DNA of 64,000 bases from Shewanella psychrotolerans (lineage in GTDB: Bacteria; Pseudomonadota; Gammaproteobacteria; Enterobacterales; Shewanellaceae): NCBI RefSeq assembly GCF_019457595.1, contig NZ_CP080419.1:1240001-1304000 (forward strand), given 5' to 3'. Made by a program: the position numbers and the translations under genes. Shown here in pieces: positions 34,182 to 42,372 of the stretch (position 1 is the first letter of the stretch; the number at the start of each line of letters is the position of its first letter). The notes below the pieces were generated by a model. It ran no database searches. It was not told where the DNA came from and saw only the letters and a program-made list of their open reading frames with translations.

Positions 34182-35560
34182 AACTAACCAAACGTTTAAC
34201 GGTTGGCACGGACATATTAGCAACAACCAATCACCGTGTTGTGCTGGAGTTATCATCGGCTGGCCGAGGCGCATTTGAAGTGCAAGGCGAGGTAAAACGC
34301 GGTCAAATTGCTGCATTTGATATTGGTTATAATAACCAGCTAAAACGCTATTTTAGTGGTTATGTCACTAAGGTTACTCCGAGCAGTATGGGCATGAACC
34401 GCATCGTGATCCGCGAGCTGTCGAGTATATTGGCAGAGCGTTGGCCGATAAACATTAGACACGCTACCTTTCGCCAGGTGATCAAACAACTAGCCATCGA
34501 TACCGGCTTAAGTTTTGTGCTCCCAGATAATGCTAATTATCTCGATGTTAAAGTGCCTAACTTCACTAGCCAAGGAACAGGCTATCAGTTATTGGCAAGC
34601 CTTGGCGCAGCATTTAGCATTAAAGATTGCGTATGGTACCAACAAGTCGATGGCCAAATCTTTATTGGCAGCTATCAAGATAGCCGTTGGCCGTCAAAAC
34701 CGTTAGAGATTGACCAAAGTTTCAGCCAAAAGCAGTTTGGTAACAGTTGGCAACTCGTGGCGATGCCAGCCATGCGCCCAGGTGCAATAGTGAATGGTAA
34801 CCGAGTGAAACAAGTCGAATTGGCTGGTGACACCATGACATTAACGTGGGTTGCCACCACCGCCGACGAACAAAGCGAAAAGCGTCGTATCACCAACATA
34901 TTCCCTGAATTGTCAGCCGCCTATCATTTGCCAGTGTGGGGCAAAGTAACAGCTTTACCAGAACTGCCAGCTGAAGACGGAGAACGCGCAAGTAATCCTT
35001 TCTATCCACGTTACGCCGTTGATGTGCAGCTGCTAGACGAAGACGGTAACGAAACTGAATCACCCGCATTAGAAGCCGTACCATTACCACTACCAGGTGC
35101 AGGCCATTTAGCTGGCAGGTTAGAACCTCCCTCGATTGGCGCCATTGTTGAAATCGGCTTTGCGTACGGCAGACCCGACAAACCCTTTGTGCGTTGTGTA
35201 CTCCCGTTCGGCTGGGATTTGCCAGCAATCAAAGAGGGCGAAACACGCACTCAAGTGCGCGAAGGGGTTTATCAACACATTGATGAGCAGGGCAACACAG
35301 CAAGAGTTACAGATAAAGACGATTCAATTGAATGCCTGAACCAGCGCATTAAAGTGTTGGAAGACCAATTAACAGAAGTGTTAGGCAAAATGACCATACT
35401 CATTACTAAAGACCTAAGCATAAAAGCCAAAAACATCACCGAAGATGCTGACACCATCAAACTAAACGGTGGGTCAGCAGTGGTGACTTGCGCCCACATA
35501 TGCCACTTCACTGGTGGACCACATGGTGATGGTTCATCAACCGTAACCGCAGGCAAATAA
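34178..35560 (+). CDS. Baseplate hub-spike protein
   Basis: This 460-residue protein combines parts that are separate in P2. The N-terminal part (ITVGTDI-like; read KRLTVGTDILATTNHRVVLE, FSGYVTKVTPSSMGMNRI, FRQVIKQLAIDTGLSFVLPD) resembles the gpD-like hub. An OB-fold-like middle (HLAGRLEPPSIGAIVEIGFA) resembles gpV. The end (AHICHFTGGPHGDGSSTVTA) has a PAAR-like or needle-tip look. It would form the central spike. The fusion is seen in HP1-like phages. It lies 1 bp before a short tail gene. Confidence 0.85.
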   Translation: MKLTKRLTVGTDILATTNHRVVLELSSAGRGAFEVQGEVKRGQIAAFDIGYNNQLKRYFSGYVTKVTPSSMGMNRIVIRELSSILAERWPINIRHATFRQVIKQLAIDTGLSFVLPDNANYLDVKVPNFTSQGTGYQLLASLGAAFSIKDCVWYQQVDGQIFIGSYQDSRWPSKPLEIDQSFSQKQFGNSWQLVAMPAMRPGAIVNGNRVKQVELAGDTMTLTWVATTADEQSEKRRITNIFPELSAAYHLPVWGKVTALPELPAEDGERASNPFYPRYAVDVQLLDEDGNETESPALEAVPLPLPGAGHLAGRLEPPSIGAIVEIGFAYGRPDKPFVRCVLPFGWDLPAIKEGETRTQVREGVYQHIDEQGNTARVTDKDDSIECLNQRIKVLEDQLTEVLGKMTILITKDLSIKAKNITEDADTIKLNGGSAVVTCAHICHFTGGPHGDGSSTVTAGK

Positions 35561-35561
35561 C

Positions 35562-35759
35562 ATGGCATTAAGCAAAGCATCATTAAAAAGTAAGATAGTC
35601 GCCAACCTACAAGCGCAAGGATTCACTACCACAGGGCAACACGCTTACGCCGCAAAGATGGCCGAAGCCATAGCCAACGCCGTCATAGACGAGATAACCA
35701 GCAATGGCCAAGTCGTTGTAACAAGCGGTAGTTCGTCCGGTACGTATAAGATCACTTAA
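35562..35759 (+). CDS. Small conserved tail-end protein
   Basis: This 65-residue protein (MALSKASLKSKIVANLQAQG; EAIANAVIDEITSNGQVVV) matches small proteins at the end of the tail operon in HP1-like and Mu-like phages. Function is unknown. It is the last structural gene and is followed by a terminator. Confidence 0.7.
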   Translation: MALSKASLKSKIVANLQAQGFTTTGQHAYAAKMAEAIANAVIDEITSNGQVVVTSGSSSGTYKIT

Positions 35760-35779
35760 CCCAAGCATAAACAACCAAG

Positions 35780-35803
35780 CCCAGCCCAAGCGCTGGGTTT
35801 TTT
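35780..35803 (+). terminator. Terminator at the end of the late operon
   Basis: CCCAGC (35780-35785) and GCTGGG (35792-35797) form a stem with a 6-base loop, directly followed by six T. It ends the rightward late operon. Confidence 0.8.
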
Positions 35804-36373
35804 ATTAACTGCAGTATAGCCAAATCTATCTTTACTCGATAAGCCAACTTAAGCCACCAAATAACTCACACGAGTTTCAACCACGTAAATCAGCCTCACA
35901 CAGAATCCGCGCCACGAAAACCGCACTCTTCCTCACCCTCCTGCGCGCTTTATACCTTAATTTTTTTTCAGTTTTAGATTATTGCAGTTCATAGGCGCAA
36001 CCAGCGCCACGTCTAGGGCTTTTGTGAGATCGAAGATCTGAAAAGATCGAAGTTTTTTTCAGTGTTTTACAGTTCCATAAAGGAGCTGTGAGAGCATACG
36101 GAACCACCAAAGCCGCATGATTGCTGGGTTTTGTCTCGTTTACGTGAGGTTTTCATGCGCTGCGTAGTAATTATGGGTAATGATCGAAATGATTTAAAAC
36201 AGTGAGTTACGCCAAAATAAAACTGAAATGAAATTTAAATGATTTACTTGCGAAACAACAAAGCGACAAGTGACTAGTTGTGGTCAAAAATCTTAGTTGT
36301 GTGGGCAAATTGTGGACATAGGTATCAAAATTAAGGTTAAGTAATTACTTAATTAGGTTGTGTTCGTCAGATA
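35804..36373. other. Prophage end without genes
   Basis: I see no convincing gene in this AT-rich stretch. It contains a short hairpin with a T-run (GATCT, GAAA, AGATC near 36036-36049, then seven T about 36053-36060) and the arm-type repeats listed separately. In P2-like phages this end next to attP is often non-coding or holds variable cargo. Confidence 0.5.
36279..36319. promoter_or_regulatory. Putative integrase arm-type binding sites, right prophage end
   Basis: TGTGGTC (36279-36285), GTGGGCAA (36301-36308) and GTGGACAT (36312-36319) repeat the motif set at 1766-1798, with the same 11-bp offset between the last two. In the circular phage the two sets flank the att core, as needed for an intasome. 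Inferred. Confidence 0.5.
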
Positions 36374-36413
36374 CAAAAAAGCCGCTAAACCCGTCTGGTA
36401 GGGGTTTAGCGGC
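36374..36413 (-). terminator. ssrA terminator supplied by the prophage end
   Basis: On the minus strand GCCGCTAAACCC (36381-36392) pairs with GGGTTTAGCGGC (36402-36413), a 12-bp stem, and six T follow. It lies about 30 bp beyond the mature ssrA 3' end, so it terminates tmRNA transcription in the lysogen. Confidence 0.85.
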
Positions 36414-36444
36414 CTTTTGAAGGTTATTGCTAACCTTGGTTTTG

Positions 36445-36490
36445 TTGGTGGAGGCGGCGGGGCTCGAACCCGCGTCCAAAAAGCCTACAT
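36445..36490. repeat. Proximal att site within the ssrA 3' end
   Basis: These 46 bases are identical to 1640-1685 and form the 3' end of the intact tmRNA gene. Integration here keeps ssrA functional, because the phage att core restores the same 3' sequence. Confidence 0.92.
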
Positions 36491-36801
36491 CCTCGGCGCT
36501 ACATGCTTAGTCTCTCTTTTGGTTAACCAAGTACACTCCGAAAGACAGGATTGCAATTGGCGAGTTCAGTACTGTTTCGCGGTTCACCCCTGAACGTGGT
36601 TCCCTCGCTATCAAATGTAAAGGTGACCATCTTATTACTCTGCCCATTTGAGAAACGTGAGCAAGATGGCTAGCTAGCCTAAGCTGCTAGAGCGTAGTTA
36701 TCGTCGTTTGCAACTATAACTGTGCGGCTTTTTACGAGGCCAACCGCCCCTCGGCATGCTCCTAGGGTTTCGTGAATCTTGTCGAATCCAGAATCGCCCC
36801 C
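36446..36801 (-). ncRNA. ssrA: Transfer-messenger RNA (tmRNA)
   Basis: The gene is about 356 nt. The 5' end GGGGGCG pairs with CGCCTCC before the encoded CCA at the 3' end, forming the tRNA-like acceptor stem. The T-arm (GGTTCGAGCCC on the minus strand) is intact. The tag frame reads GCA AAC GAC GAT AAC TAC GCT CTA GCA GCT TAG, giving ANDDNYALAA and a stop. tmRNA rescues stalled ribosomes together with SmpB, whose gene lies just upstream on the same strand. The 3' end is the integration site for the prophage. Confidence 0.97.
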
Positions 36802-36812
36802 AGTACAATGTG

Positions 36813-36842
36813 ATTGTAACTCGTGAAATCCTTTAACACCAA
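36813..36842 (-). promoter_or_regulatory. Possible ssrA promoter
   Basis: On the minus strand a -10-like TACAAT (36813-36818) follows a weak -35-like TTGGTG (36837-36842) with an 18-bp gap. The predicted start would lie a few bases before the mature 5' end at 36801, consistent with a short leader that is removed by processing. Confidence 0.45.
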
Positions 36843-36917
36843 GGATAAATCATGTTGTTACAATTGATTGTTCGTTATCCGACCATTTTACCTATTTAAA
36901 CAGCAAGTTTATGTCTA

Positions 36918-37412
36918 TTACTGTTGAACGGCTTTCTTCATGGTACGAGATTTTTCAATCTTCCACTCGCGCTCTTTGGTATCGTCGCGCTTATCGTGTT
37001 CTTTCTTACCTTTACCCAAACCGATCTCAATTTTAACCCAAGCGCCTTTGCGCCAGTACATTGAGATGGGCACAATAGAGTAACCTTGACGGTCGACCAA
37101 GCCTTGCAGCTTGTCGAGCTCTTTGCGATTAAGCAGCAGCTTTCTGTCGCGCATAGGGTCACACACTACATGGGTCGATGCGGTGTTGAGCGGTGTGATA
37201 GTACAACCAAATAGATAAGCTTCACCGTTACGCAAGAACACATAGCTCTCAGACAGGTTAACTTTACCGACTCGGATCGATTTCACTTCCCATCCCATGA
37301 GGGATAACCCAGCTTCGAATTTATCTTCAAATTTATAATCGAAGGTGGCACGTTTATTACGCGCTATCGTCGCTGGTGGGTTCTTTGATTTTTTTGCATT
37401 TTTCTTAGCCAT
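36918..37412 (-). CDS. smpB: SsrA-binding protein SmpB
   Basis: This 164-residue RNA-binding protein carries tmRNA into stalled ribosomes. It starts [20 protein letters not shown]; an in-frame upstream start would add a non-conserved segment. Hallmarks are [56 protein letters not shown] and the basic C-terminal tail ([20 protein letters not shown]). It lies 117 bp upstream of ssrA on the same strand, the usual arrangement. Confidence 0.97.
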   Translation of the reverse strand: MAKKNAKKSKNPPATIARNKRATFDYKFEDKFEAGLSLMGWEVKSIRVGKVNLSESYVFLRNGEAYLFGCTITPLNTASTHVVCDPMRDRKLLLNRKELDKLQGLVDRQGYSIVPISMYWRKGAWVKIEIGLGKGKKEHDKRDDTKEREWKIEKSRTMKKAVQQ

Positions 37413-37618
37413 AGGCGAGCTATTATACGCGCGGTTAACCAATTTGGAATTGGCTAGCGACATTATTTCGCTTTTTTGTGGCGTTTAGTTGTCGATTTGA
37501 TGCTTTTTTATTCATGGTTGAGGTTCGGGGCTTAAAGGTGACCCGTTGGGTTGGGCATGTTAAAATCCCTCAATAGAGTCTTAGATTATTCTCACAGCGA
37601 TTTAGGTTAAACAAACAG

Positions 37619-38053
37619 ATGCCACAAATATCACGCAGTGTGTTAGTTCGTTTTAGTGCGATGCAAATGTATGAACTTGTTAATGATGTCGAGTCTTATA
37701 AAGAATTCTTACCCGGTTGTGTCGGTGGCAAAGTGCTTGAGTTTGATGGCAAGACCATGCTGGCTTCTGTGGATGTATCCAAAGCGGGCATTAGCAAAAC
37801 ATTTACCACTCGTAATCAGGTTGTTCCAGGAAAGTGTATTGAGCTTGAGCTTGAAAATGGTCCCTTTAAACATCTCCATGGGCGATGGATATTTACGGAG
37901 TTGACCGAAGATGCCTGTAAAGTTGATTTTGAACTTAACTTTGAGTTTTCAAGTGCTTTAGTCGAAATGGCCTTTGGAAAGGTGTTTAAAGAGTTGATGT
38001 CTTCTATGGTATCGGCATTTACTAGCCGCGCAAAAGTTATCTATCAATCTTAG
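37619..38053 (+). CDS. ratA: RatA-type START-like protein (ubiquinone-binding)
   Basis: This 144-residue protein of the polyketide cyclase/COQ10 family starts MPQISRSVLVRFSAMQMYEL and contains DVESYKEFLPGCVGGKVLEF and FKHLHGRWIFTELTEDACKV. In E. coli the homologue is known as RatA/YfjG and has been described as a toxin that blocks 70S assembly and also as a COQ10-like lipid-binding protein. It is divergent from smpB and precedes rnfH, as in other gammaproteobacteria. Confidence 0.93.
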   Translation: MPQISRSVLVRFSAMQMYELVNDVESYKEFLPGCVGGKVLEFDGKTMLASVDVSKAGISKTFTTRNQVVPGKCIELELENGPFKHLHGRWIFTELTEDACKVDFELNFEFSSALVEMAFGKVFKELMSSMVSAFTSRAKVIYQS

Positions 38054-38077
38054 TTTGTGTAGGGAAGCGATATCGTC

Positions 38078-38410
38078 ATGATTGAACAAGAACATTTTAC
38101 CGTTGAAGTGATTTATGCTTTGCCTACTCAGCAAAAACGAATTTCGGTAACGGTTGAACCAGGGACGACCTGTATTGAAGCGGTGAAGCAAAGTGAGATG
38201 AATCGTTTTTTCCCTGAGATCGATCTGGATAATATTAAACTTGGCATTTTTAGTCGTGCAGTAAAGCATGATGAGGTGTTACAACCAGGTCAAAGGGTTG
38301 AGATTTATCGTCCGTTAATTGCCGATCCTAAAGATGTTCGTCGTAAACGGGCTGAAAAGGCCAAAGATGAAGGACGTGCCAATAAAACTACGGGTGGTCG
38401 AGTAAGTTAA
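38078..38410 (+). CDS. rnfH: RnfH family ubiquitin-like protein
   Basis: This 110-residue protein of the RnfH/YfjF family has a ubiquitin-like fold: FTVEVIYALPTQQKRISVTV, TTCIEAVKQSEMNRFFPEID and QPGQRVEIYRPLIADPKDV, followed by RRKRAEKAKDEGRANK. It lies 24 bp after ratA and is probably in the same operon. Its exact role is unclear. It is not next to an rnf cluster here. Confidence 0.93.
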   Translation: MIEQEHFTVEVIYALPTQQKRISVTVEPGTTCIEAVKQSEMNRFFPEIDLDNIKLGIFSRAVKHDEVLQPGQRVEIYRPLIADPKDVRRKRAEKAKDEGRANKTTGGRVS

Positions 38411-38505
38411 TCTTAATACTCTTTACATTGTCATGGGAACGACCGTAGCGAGCTTAAAACCTAGAGCTTGATTAATCAGTTCTGAGTGTTGAAAATTTTG
38501 ATAAT

Positions 38506-38537
38506 AAAAAGGCTGAAGTTTACACTTCAGCCTTTTT
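38506..38537. terminator. Bidirectional terminator between rnfH and bamE
   Basis: AAAAAGGCTGAAG and CTTCAGCCTTTTT flank a 6-base loop, giving an 8-bp GC-containing stem with A- and T-runs on both sides. It serves the two convergent genes rnfH and bamE. Confidence 0.9.
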
Positions 38538-38554
38538 ATTTGTTTTTTATTGAG

Positions 38555-39046
38555 TTATTCGAACTCTTGTGTCTTTTTCTCTTCAACCAGTGGCTTAGTA
38601 TCCGGACGTACCTCTGGATTGAGCGGGACTACGTCACCTTTCTCATTCGCTATGGTACCTAGTTCTGGCAAACTACTTTGGTCGAGTGGGGTGTTAAATT
38701 CTGCTGATAGTTCGTAGTCACCATCCACTTTAGTCAGCTTATCACTATTAAAGTGCAGGATTAGCTCTTTGTGAATAATGCTAGCATCGCGGCCACTTTT
38801 ATAGTGATAGATATAGTACCAAGTATTGTCGGCAAAACTGTCTCGTAATACAGGACGGCCTAAGATGTATTCGACCTGTTCTTTGGTCATTTCAACGCGG
38901 AGTTTTTCAACTTGCTGCGTTTCCATGTAGTTGCCTTGTGGTATATCAGGCTTGTAAATAAGCCAATCAAAAACACTACAAGCACTAAGTGAAAGCGAAA
39001 GCGCAGCCGCGCCTAATAGAGTAATACTATGTTTTTTTATGCTCAT
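38555..39046 (-). CDS. bamE: Outer membrane assembly lipoprotein BamE (SmpA)
   Basis: This 163-residue lipoprotein of the BAM complex has a signal peptide with a lipobox (ALSLSLSACSVFDW; Cys about residue 23). The SmpA/OmlA fold follows: GNYMETQQVEKLRVEMTKEQ, VEYILGRPVLRDSFADNTWY and YIYHYKSGRDASIIHKELIL. The acidic Pro-rich C-terminal tail (NPEVRPDTKPLVEEKKTQEF) is longer than in E. coli. It is convergent to rnfH. Confidence 0.95.
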   Translation of the reverse strand: MSIKKHSITLLGAAALSLSLSACSVFDWLIYKPDIPQGNYMETQQVEKLRVEMTKEQVEYILGRPVLRDSFADNTWYYIYHYKSGRDASIIHKELILHFNSDKLTKVDGDYELSAEFNTPLDQSSLPELGTIANEKGDVVPLNPEVRPDTKPLVEEKKTQEFE

Positions 39047-39476
39047 TGAATGCGCTACTTCCCTAAAAATCTGTCGGCCATAATACCCAAGCGATCCCTA
39101 TGCTGACAAGCGCTATCGTGATTTTATCGGCAGAGCCGTGCGTTAATCGCAATATAGAGGGCAAAAAGATAAATGGTGGTTGAATTGATATTGTGCGTAT
39201 TGAGACAGGGAAAAAGCAAAGAAGGTTCCATCAGGTAAATGATTAATCGGTAGTGATTTATACAGATATATCACTTTAGTTCAAAATAATGATGACTAAT
39301 TGATTGTATGTATTTGCAATTTTAAAATTTGTGATAAGTTAGTGTCGAAACATTATGCTAAGCATATCTATGCGATTAGCTTATGTATCCTATATATGGT
39401 TTATAGGATGCTCTTAATGAACCTAAAAAGGAATTTTCGCGGGGACTGTGTTGATAATTATTAGGTATGATCTGTT
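39047..39476. promoter_or_regulatory. Divergent intergenic region bamE / borosin locus
   Basis: This 430-bp AT-rich region must hold promoters for bamE (leftward) and the methyltransferase gene (rightward). An imperfect inverted repeat around 39353-39385 (ATGCTAAGCATAT ... GCGATTAGC) may be a regulatory site. No gene is seen. I could not assign promoter boxes with confidence. Confidence 0.4.
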
Positions 39477-40286
39477 ATGAGTAAAGCAAGTGGCTTAGGT
39501 TGCTTAGTTTGTGTCGGGACTGGTCTTAATTTAGCAGGCCAAATTAGTGTTATTAGTAAGAGTTATATCGAGCATGCTGATGTCGTGTTTTCACTGGTTC
39601 CCGATGGTTTTGCGCTCAGTTGGCTTAAAAAGCTCAATGGCGATGTGCGTTCTTTGCAGTGTTATTACGCTCAGCCTGGTGAGATTAAAAATCGCCGTGA
39701 CACTTATGAACAGATGGTTGAAGCCATTTTGAAAGAGGTGCGAGCGAATAAAAAAGTCGTTTGCGCGTTGTATGGTCATCCTGGGGTGTTTGCTTGTGTA
39801 TCTCATTTTGCTATTAGGCGTGCACAAAATGAGGGCTATAGCGCTAAGATGGAACCTGGTATCTCTGCTGAAGCTTGTCTTTGGGCTGATGTGGGGATCG
39901 ACCCTGGTAACTCGGGCCATCAGAGCTTTGAGGCAAGCCAGTTTATGTTCTATAGCCATACGCCCGATCCAACCACTCATTTATTACTGTGGCAAATCGG
40001 GATTGCAGGGGAGCATACCTTAACCGAATTTCACACCAATTCAGACCGATTACAGGTGTTAGTTGAACTGCTCAATCAGTGGTATCCCCTTGATCATGAA
40101 ATAATCCTTTATGAAGCGCCTAACCTGCCGATACAGTCACCGCGGATAGATAGATTACCCTTAAAGGAACTTCCGTTTGCTAACTTGTCAGCCATTACCA
40201 CCTTGCTTATTCCACCGTCAAAACCATTGATGGTAAATCGTGATGTTTTAGCAAAGCTTGGGATAACCGAAGCTGATTTAGGATGA
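39477..40286 (+). CDS. sonM: Split borosin alpha-N-methyltransferase (SonM-like)
   Basis: This 269-residue SAM-dependent methyltransferase has the tetrapyrrole-methylase fold. Motifs include LVCVGTGLNLAGQISVISKS, EHADVVFSLVPDGFALSWL, NRRDTYEQMVEAILKEVRAN, VVCALYGHPGVFACVSHFAI, MEPGISAEACLWADVGIDPG and LLLWQIGIAGEHTLTEFH. These match the borosin methyltransferases, and from memory it closely resembles SonM of Shewanella oneidensis. SonM methylates backbone amide nitrogens of a separate precursor peptide. The precursor-like gene lies 87 bp downstream. The ribosome site before the ATG is weak. Confidence 0.92.
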   Translation: MSKASGLGCLVCVGTGLNLAGQISVISKSYIEHADVVFSLVPDGFALSWLKKLNGDVRSLQCYYAQPGEIKNRRDTYEQMVEAILKEVRANKKVVCALYGHPGVFACVSHFAIRRAQNEGYSAKMEPGISAEACLWADVGIDPGNSGHQSFEASQFMFYSHTPDPTTHLLLWQIGIAGEHTLTEFHTNSDRLQVLVELLNQWYPLDHEIILYEAPNLPIQSPRIDRLPLKELPFANLSAITTLLIPPSKPLMVNRDVLAKLGITEADLG

Positions 40287-40373
40287 TCTGGTATAAATCG
40301 GCAGTGATTGCTATCAACAGTGGTCAGAGTGTTGTAATACAACTAGAGTTAAACCATAAAAATGGAGAATGAT

Positions 40374-40595
40374 ATGTCTAAATTAAGTGATTTTTTTGAA
40401 AAGTTAGGATCTGATGCGGTATTAATGGAAGCGTATAAACAAGATCCAGAAGGTGTAATGAAAGCCAATGGACTTAATGAACAAGAGATCCAGGCGGTGA
40501 TGTCTGGTGATATGGATAAACTAAAGTTATTGTCTGGTGATACGACTGATGCCAAAGCGTATCTGCTTATTACTAATCCAAACGACAGTAAATAA
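40374..40595 (+). CDS. sonA: Borosin precursor peptide (SonA-like)
   Basis: This 73-residue peptide would be the substrate of the adjacent methyltransferase. Residues about 1-50 (MSKLSDFFEKLGSDAVLMEA; KANGLNEQEIQAVMSGDMDK) form a helical domain similar to the borosin-binding domain, which also resembles Nif11-like leaders. The C-terminal tail (LSGDTTDAKAYLLITNPNDS) is the likely core, with Leu64, Leu65 and Ile66 as candidate N-methylation sites. A GGAG ribosome site supports the ATG at 40374 over the in-frame ATG at 40362. Which residues are modified, and whether the core is cleaved, cannot be read from sequence. Confidence 0.9.
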   Translation: MSKLSDFFEKLGSDAVLMEAYKQDPEGVMKANGLNEQEIQAVMSGDMDKLKLLSGDTTDAKAYLLITNPNDSK

Positions 40596-40611
40596 TAACT
40601 TATCTATTAAC

Positions 40612-42372
40612 ATGCATTATTTCAGAACGGTCATTTGTGGTTTATTGCTAGCATTCGTTAGTGGTGCCGTTATGGCTGCTGAAACCGATTTTGAATCAAT
40701 TCTCGATGAGCTAAAAGCTTCCTTAATTGCAGAGCCATCAAAATCCTCTGAATTAATACAATATTTGCAAGAAAATGTTGGAGATTTAACAAGAGATCAG
40801 CAGGCAAGATTTCTTACTTTAAAAAGTAATAAAGAGTTATTTAACGGTATGTATGATAAGGCTTATCGTTTGCTCGTGGAGGCGGAGGAGTTGAGCCACT
40901 CTCCCAGCCTGCTTAACTCTATCTACCTATATCAAGCGACATCTTTGATAGCGCTTAAAAATTATCAAGGTGCGCTAGAAGCCATGTCTAAGAATTTGAG
41001 CCGAATAGAGGAGATCGATGATGTTACCATCAAGATGACCTCATATTTAAGGCTGGCTAATCTATATCTTGATCTTGAAGTGTTTGATGAAGTTAAACGT
41101 TATGCTTCTCTCTCATTAGAGTTTAGTCGAGGCGTATCAACTAAAGAGCAGTGCTATGCCAAAATATTATTGGCGGCTTCGTCGCTCAAGTTAGCTCATT
41201 ACCAGCAAGCCGAGCAAGAGTTTGAAACAACCAAGTCATATTGTTCAGAACACAATATTCCACTTATCGTTGCTATGTCTGATAAGGGGATGGGGGATTC
41301 GGCTCTTAAGCTAGGGAAATTTGATATTGCCAAGAATTATCTCTTGTCAGCACTCGCTCAATATCAACAGTTTCAATTTCAACTCGAGCTTAACGACGTA
41401 AATTCTTTGCTCGCCGAAACCTACTTATCTCTATCCGATCTGGATAGTGCCATCAATTATGCGCAAATGGTGATATCTCTGCCAAATGACCCAAGTAATT
41501 TAGAAGCCAAGATGCGGGCAACAAAAGTCATGTCTGTTGCGTTTGAAAAGCGTCAAAATTTTAAACAAGCCTATGATTATTTAGCTGACTATATAAAAAT
41601 AAGTGATAGCTTAATTGATGAAACCAAAGCGAAGGCTTATGCCTACCAGATGGCGAAATTTGAGAATGCCGAAAAGACCCGTGAGATTAAGATGCTTAAT
41701 CAAGATAGGGCGTTATATACCGCTCAACAAAAAGTGGTAGAGCTAGAGCGCTATAATGAGAGTTTAGCCTTAATGATTTTGCTTGGATGCTCAGTCGGTT
41801 TTGTTATTTTTGGGATGACAATGTTCATTCAGCAGCGTAAGTATAAGCGGATCTCTCAGTTGGATCAGCTGACAGGCATTCTTAATCGCGGTACAGGCCA
41901 AGATTTTGCCGAAAACTTGTTTATTGACGTGCTCGCACACCGAGGTGTGTTTAGCGTTATCATGTTTGATCTCGACCATTTTAAAGTCATTAATGATACT
42001 TTGGGCCATAGTGCTGGAGATTGGGCTTTAAAACGGGTTGTTGAAGCCGTCACCCCATTATTGAGGAGCCGAGATCTATTTGTTCGTATGGGCGGTGAGG
42101 AGTTTTGTATATTTTTGCCAAATACGACTGCAGAAGATGCACTTCACTTAGCTGAGGAATGTCGCGTTACCATCGATAATATACCGACAAAGCCCCATTA
42201 TAGTGAGCTTCATATTACAGCGAGTTTTGGTGTGTGTACGAGTATGGAAAATGATCTTAGTTTAGACCCCATGATGAAACGTGCCGATATCGCTATGTAT
42301 CAGGCTAAACACAGTGGTCGTAATCGCGTGGTAGAGTATCAAGCTGACATGGTGATTAGTGCTGCTTCTTAG
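40612..42372 (+). CDS. Periplasmic TPR sensor diguanylate cyclase (GGDEF)
   Basis: This 586-residue protein probably makes cyclic di-GMP. A signal peptide (MHYFRTVICGLLLAFVSGAV, cleavage near MAA|ETD) is followed by TPR-like helices (LYQATSLIALKNYQGALEAM; YLRLANLYLDLEVFDEVKRY). One transmembrane helix follows (LALMILLGCSVGFVIFGMTM, about 406-425), then a C-terminal GGDEF domain with VIMFDLDHFKVINDTLGHSA and the active-site RMGGEEFCIFLP. It starts 16 nt after the borosin precursor gene and is probably cotranscribed with it. The link between the two functions is unknown. Confidence 0.92.
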   Translation: MHYFRTVICGLLLAFVSGAVMAAETDFESILDELKASLIAEPSKSSELIQYLQENVGDLTRDQQARFLTLKSNKELFNGMYDKAYRLLVEAEELSHSPSLLNSIYLYQATSLIALKNYQGALEAMSKNLSRIEEIDDVTIKMTSYLRLANLYLDLEVFDEVKRYASLSLEFSRGVSTKEQCYAKILLAASSLKLAHYQQAEQEFETTKSYCSEHNIPLIVAMSDKGMGDSALKLGKFDIAKNYLLSALAQYQQFQFQLELNDVNSLLAETYLSLSDLDSAINYAQMVISLPNDPSNLEAKMRATKVMSVAFEKRQNFKQAYDYLADYIKISDSLIDETKAKAYAYQMAKFENAEKTREIKMLNQDRALYTAQQKVVELERYNESLALMILLGCSVGFVIFGMTMFIQQRKYKRISQLDQLTGILNRGTGQDFAENLFIDVLAHRGVFSVIMFDLDHFKVINDTLGHSAGDWALKRVVEAVTPLLRSRDLFVRMGGEEFCIFLPNTTAEDALHLAEECRVTIDNIPTKPHYSELHITASFGVCTSMENDLSLDPMMKRADIAMYQAKHSGRNRVVEYQADMVISAAS

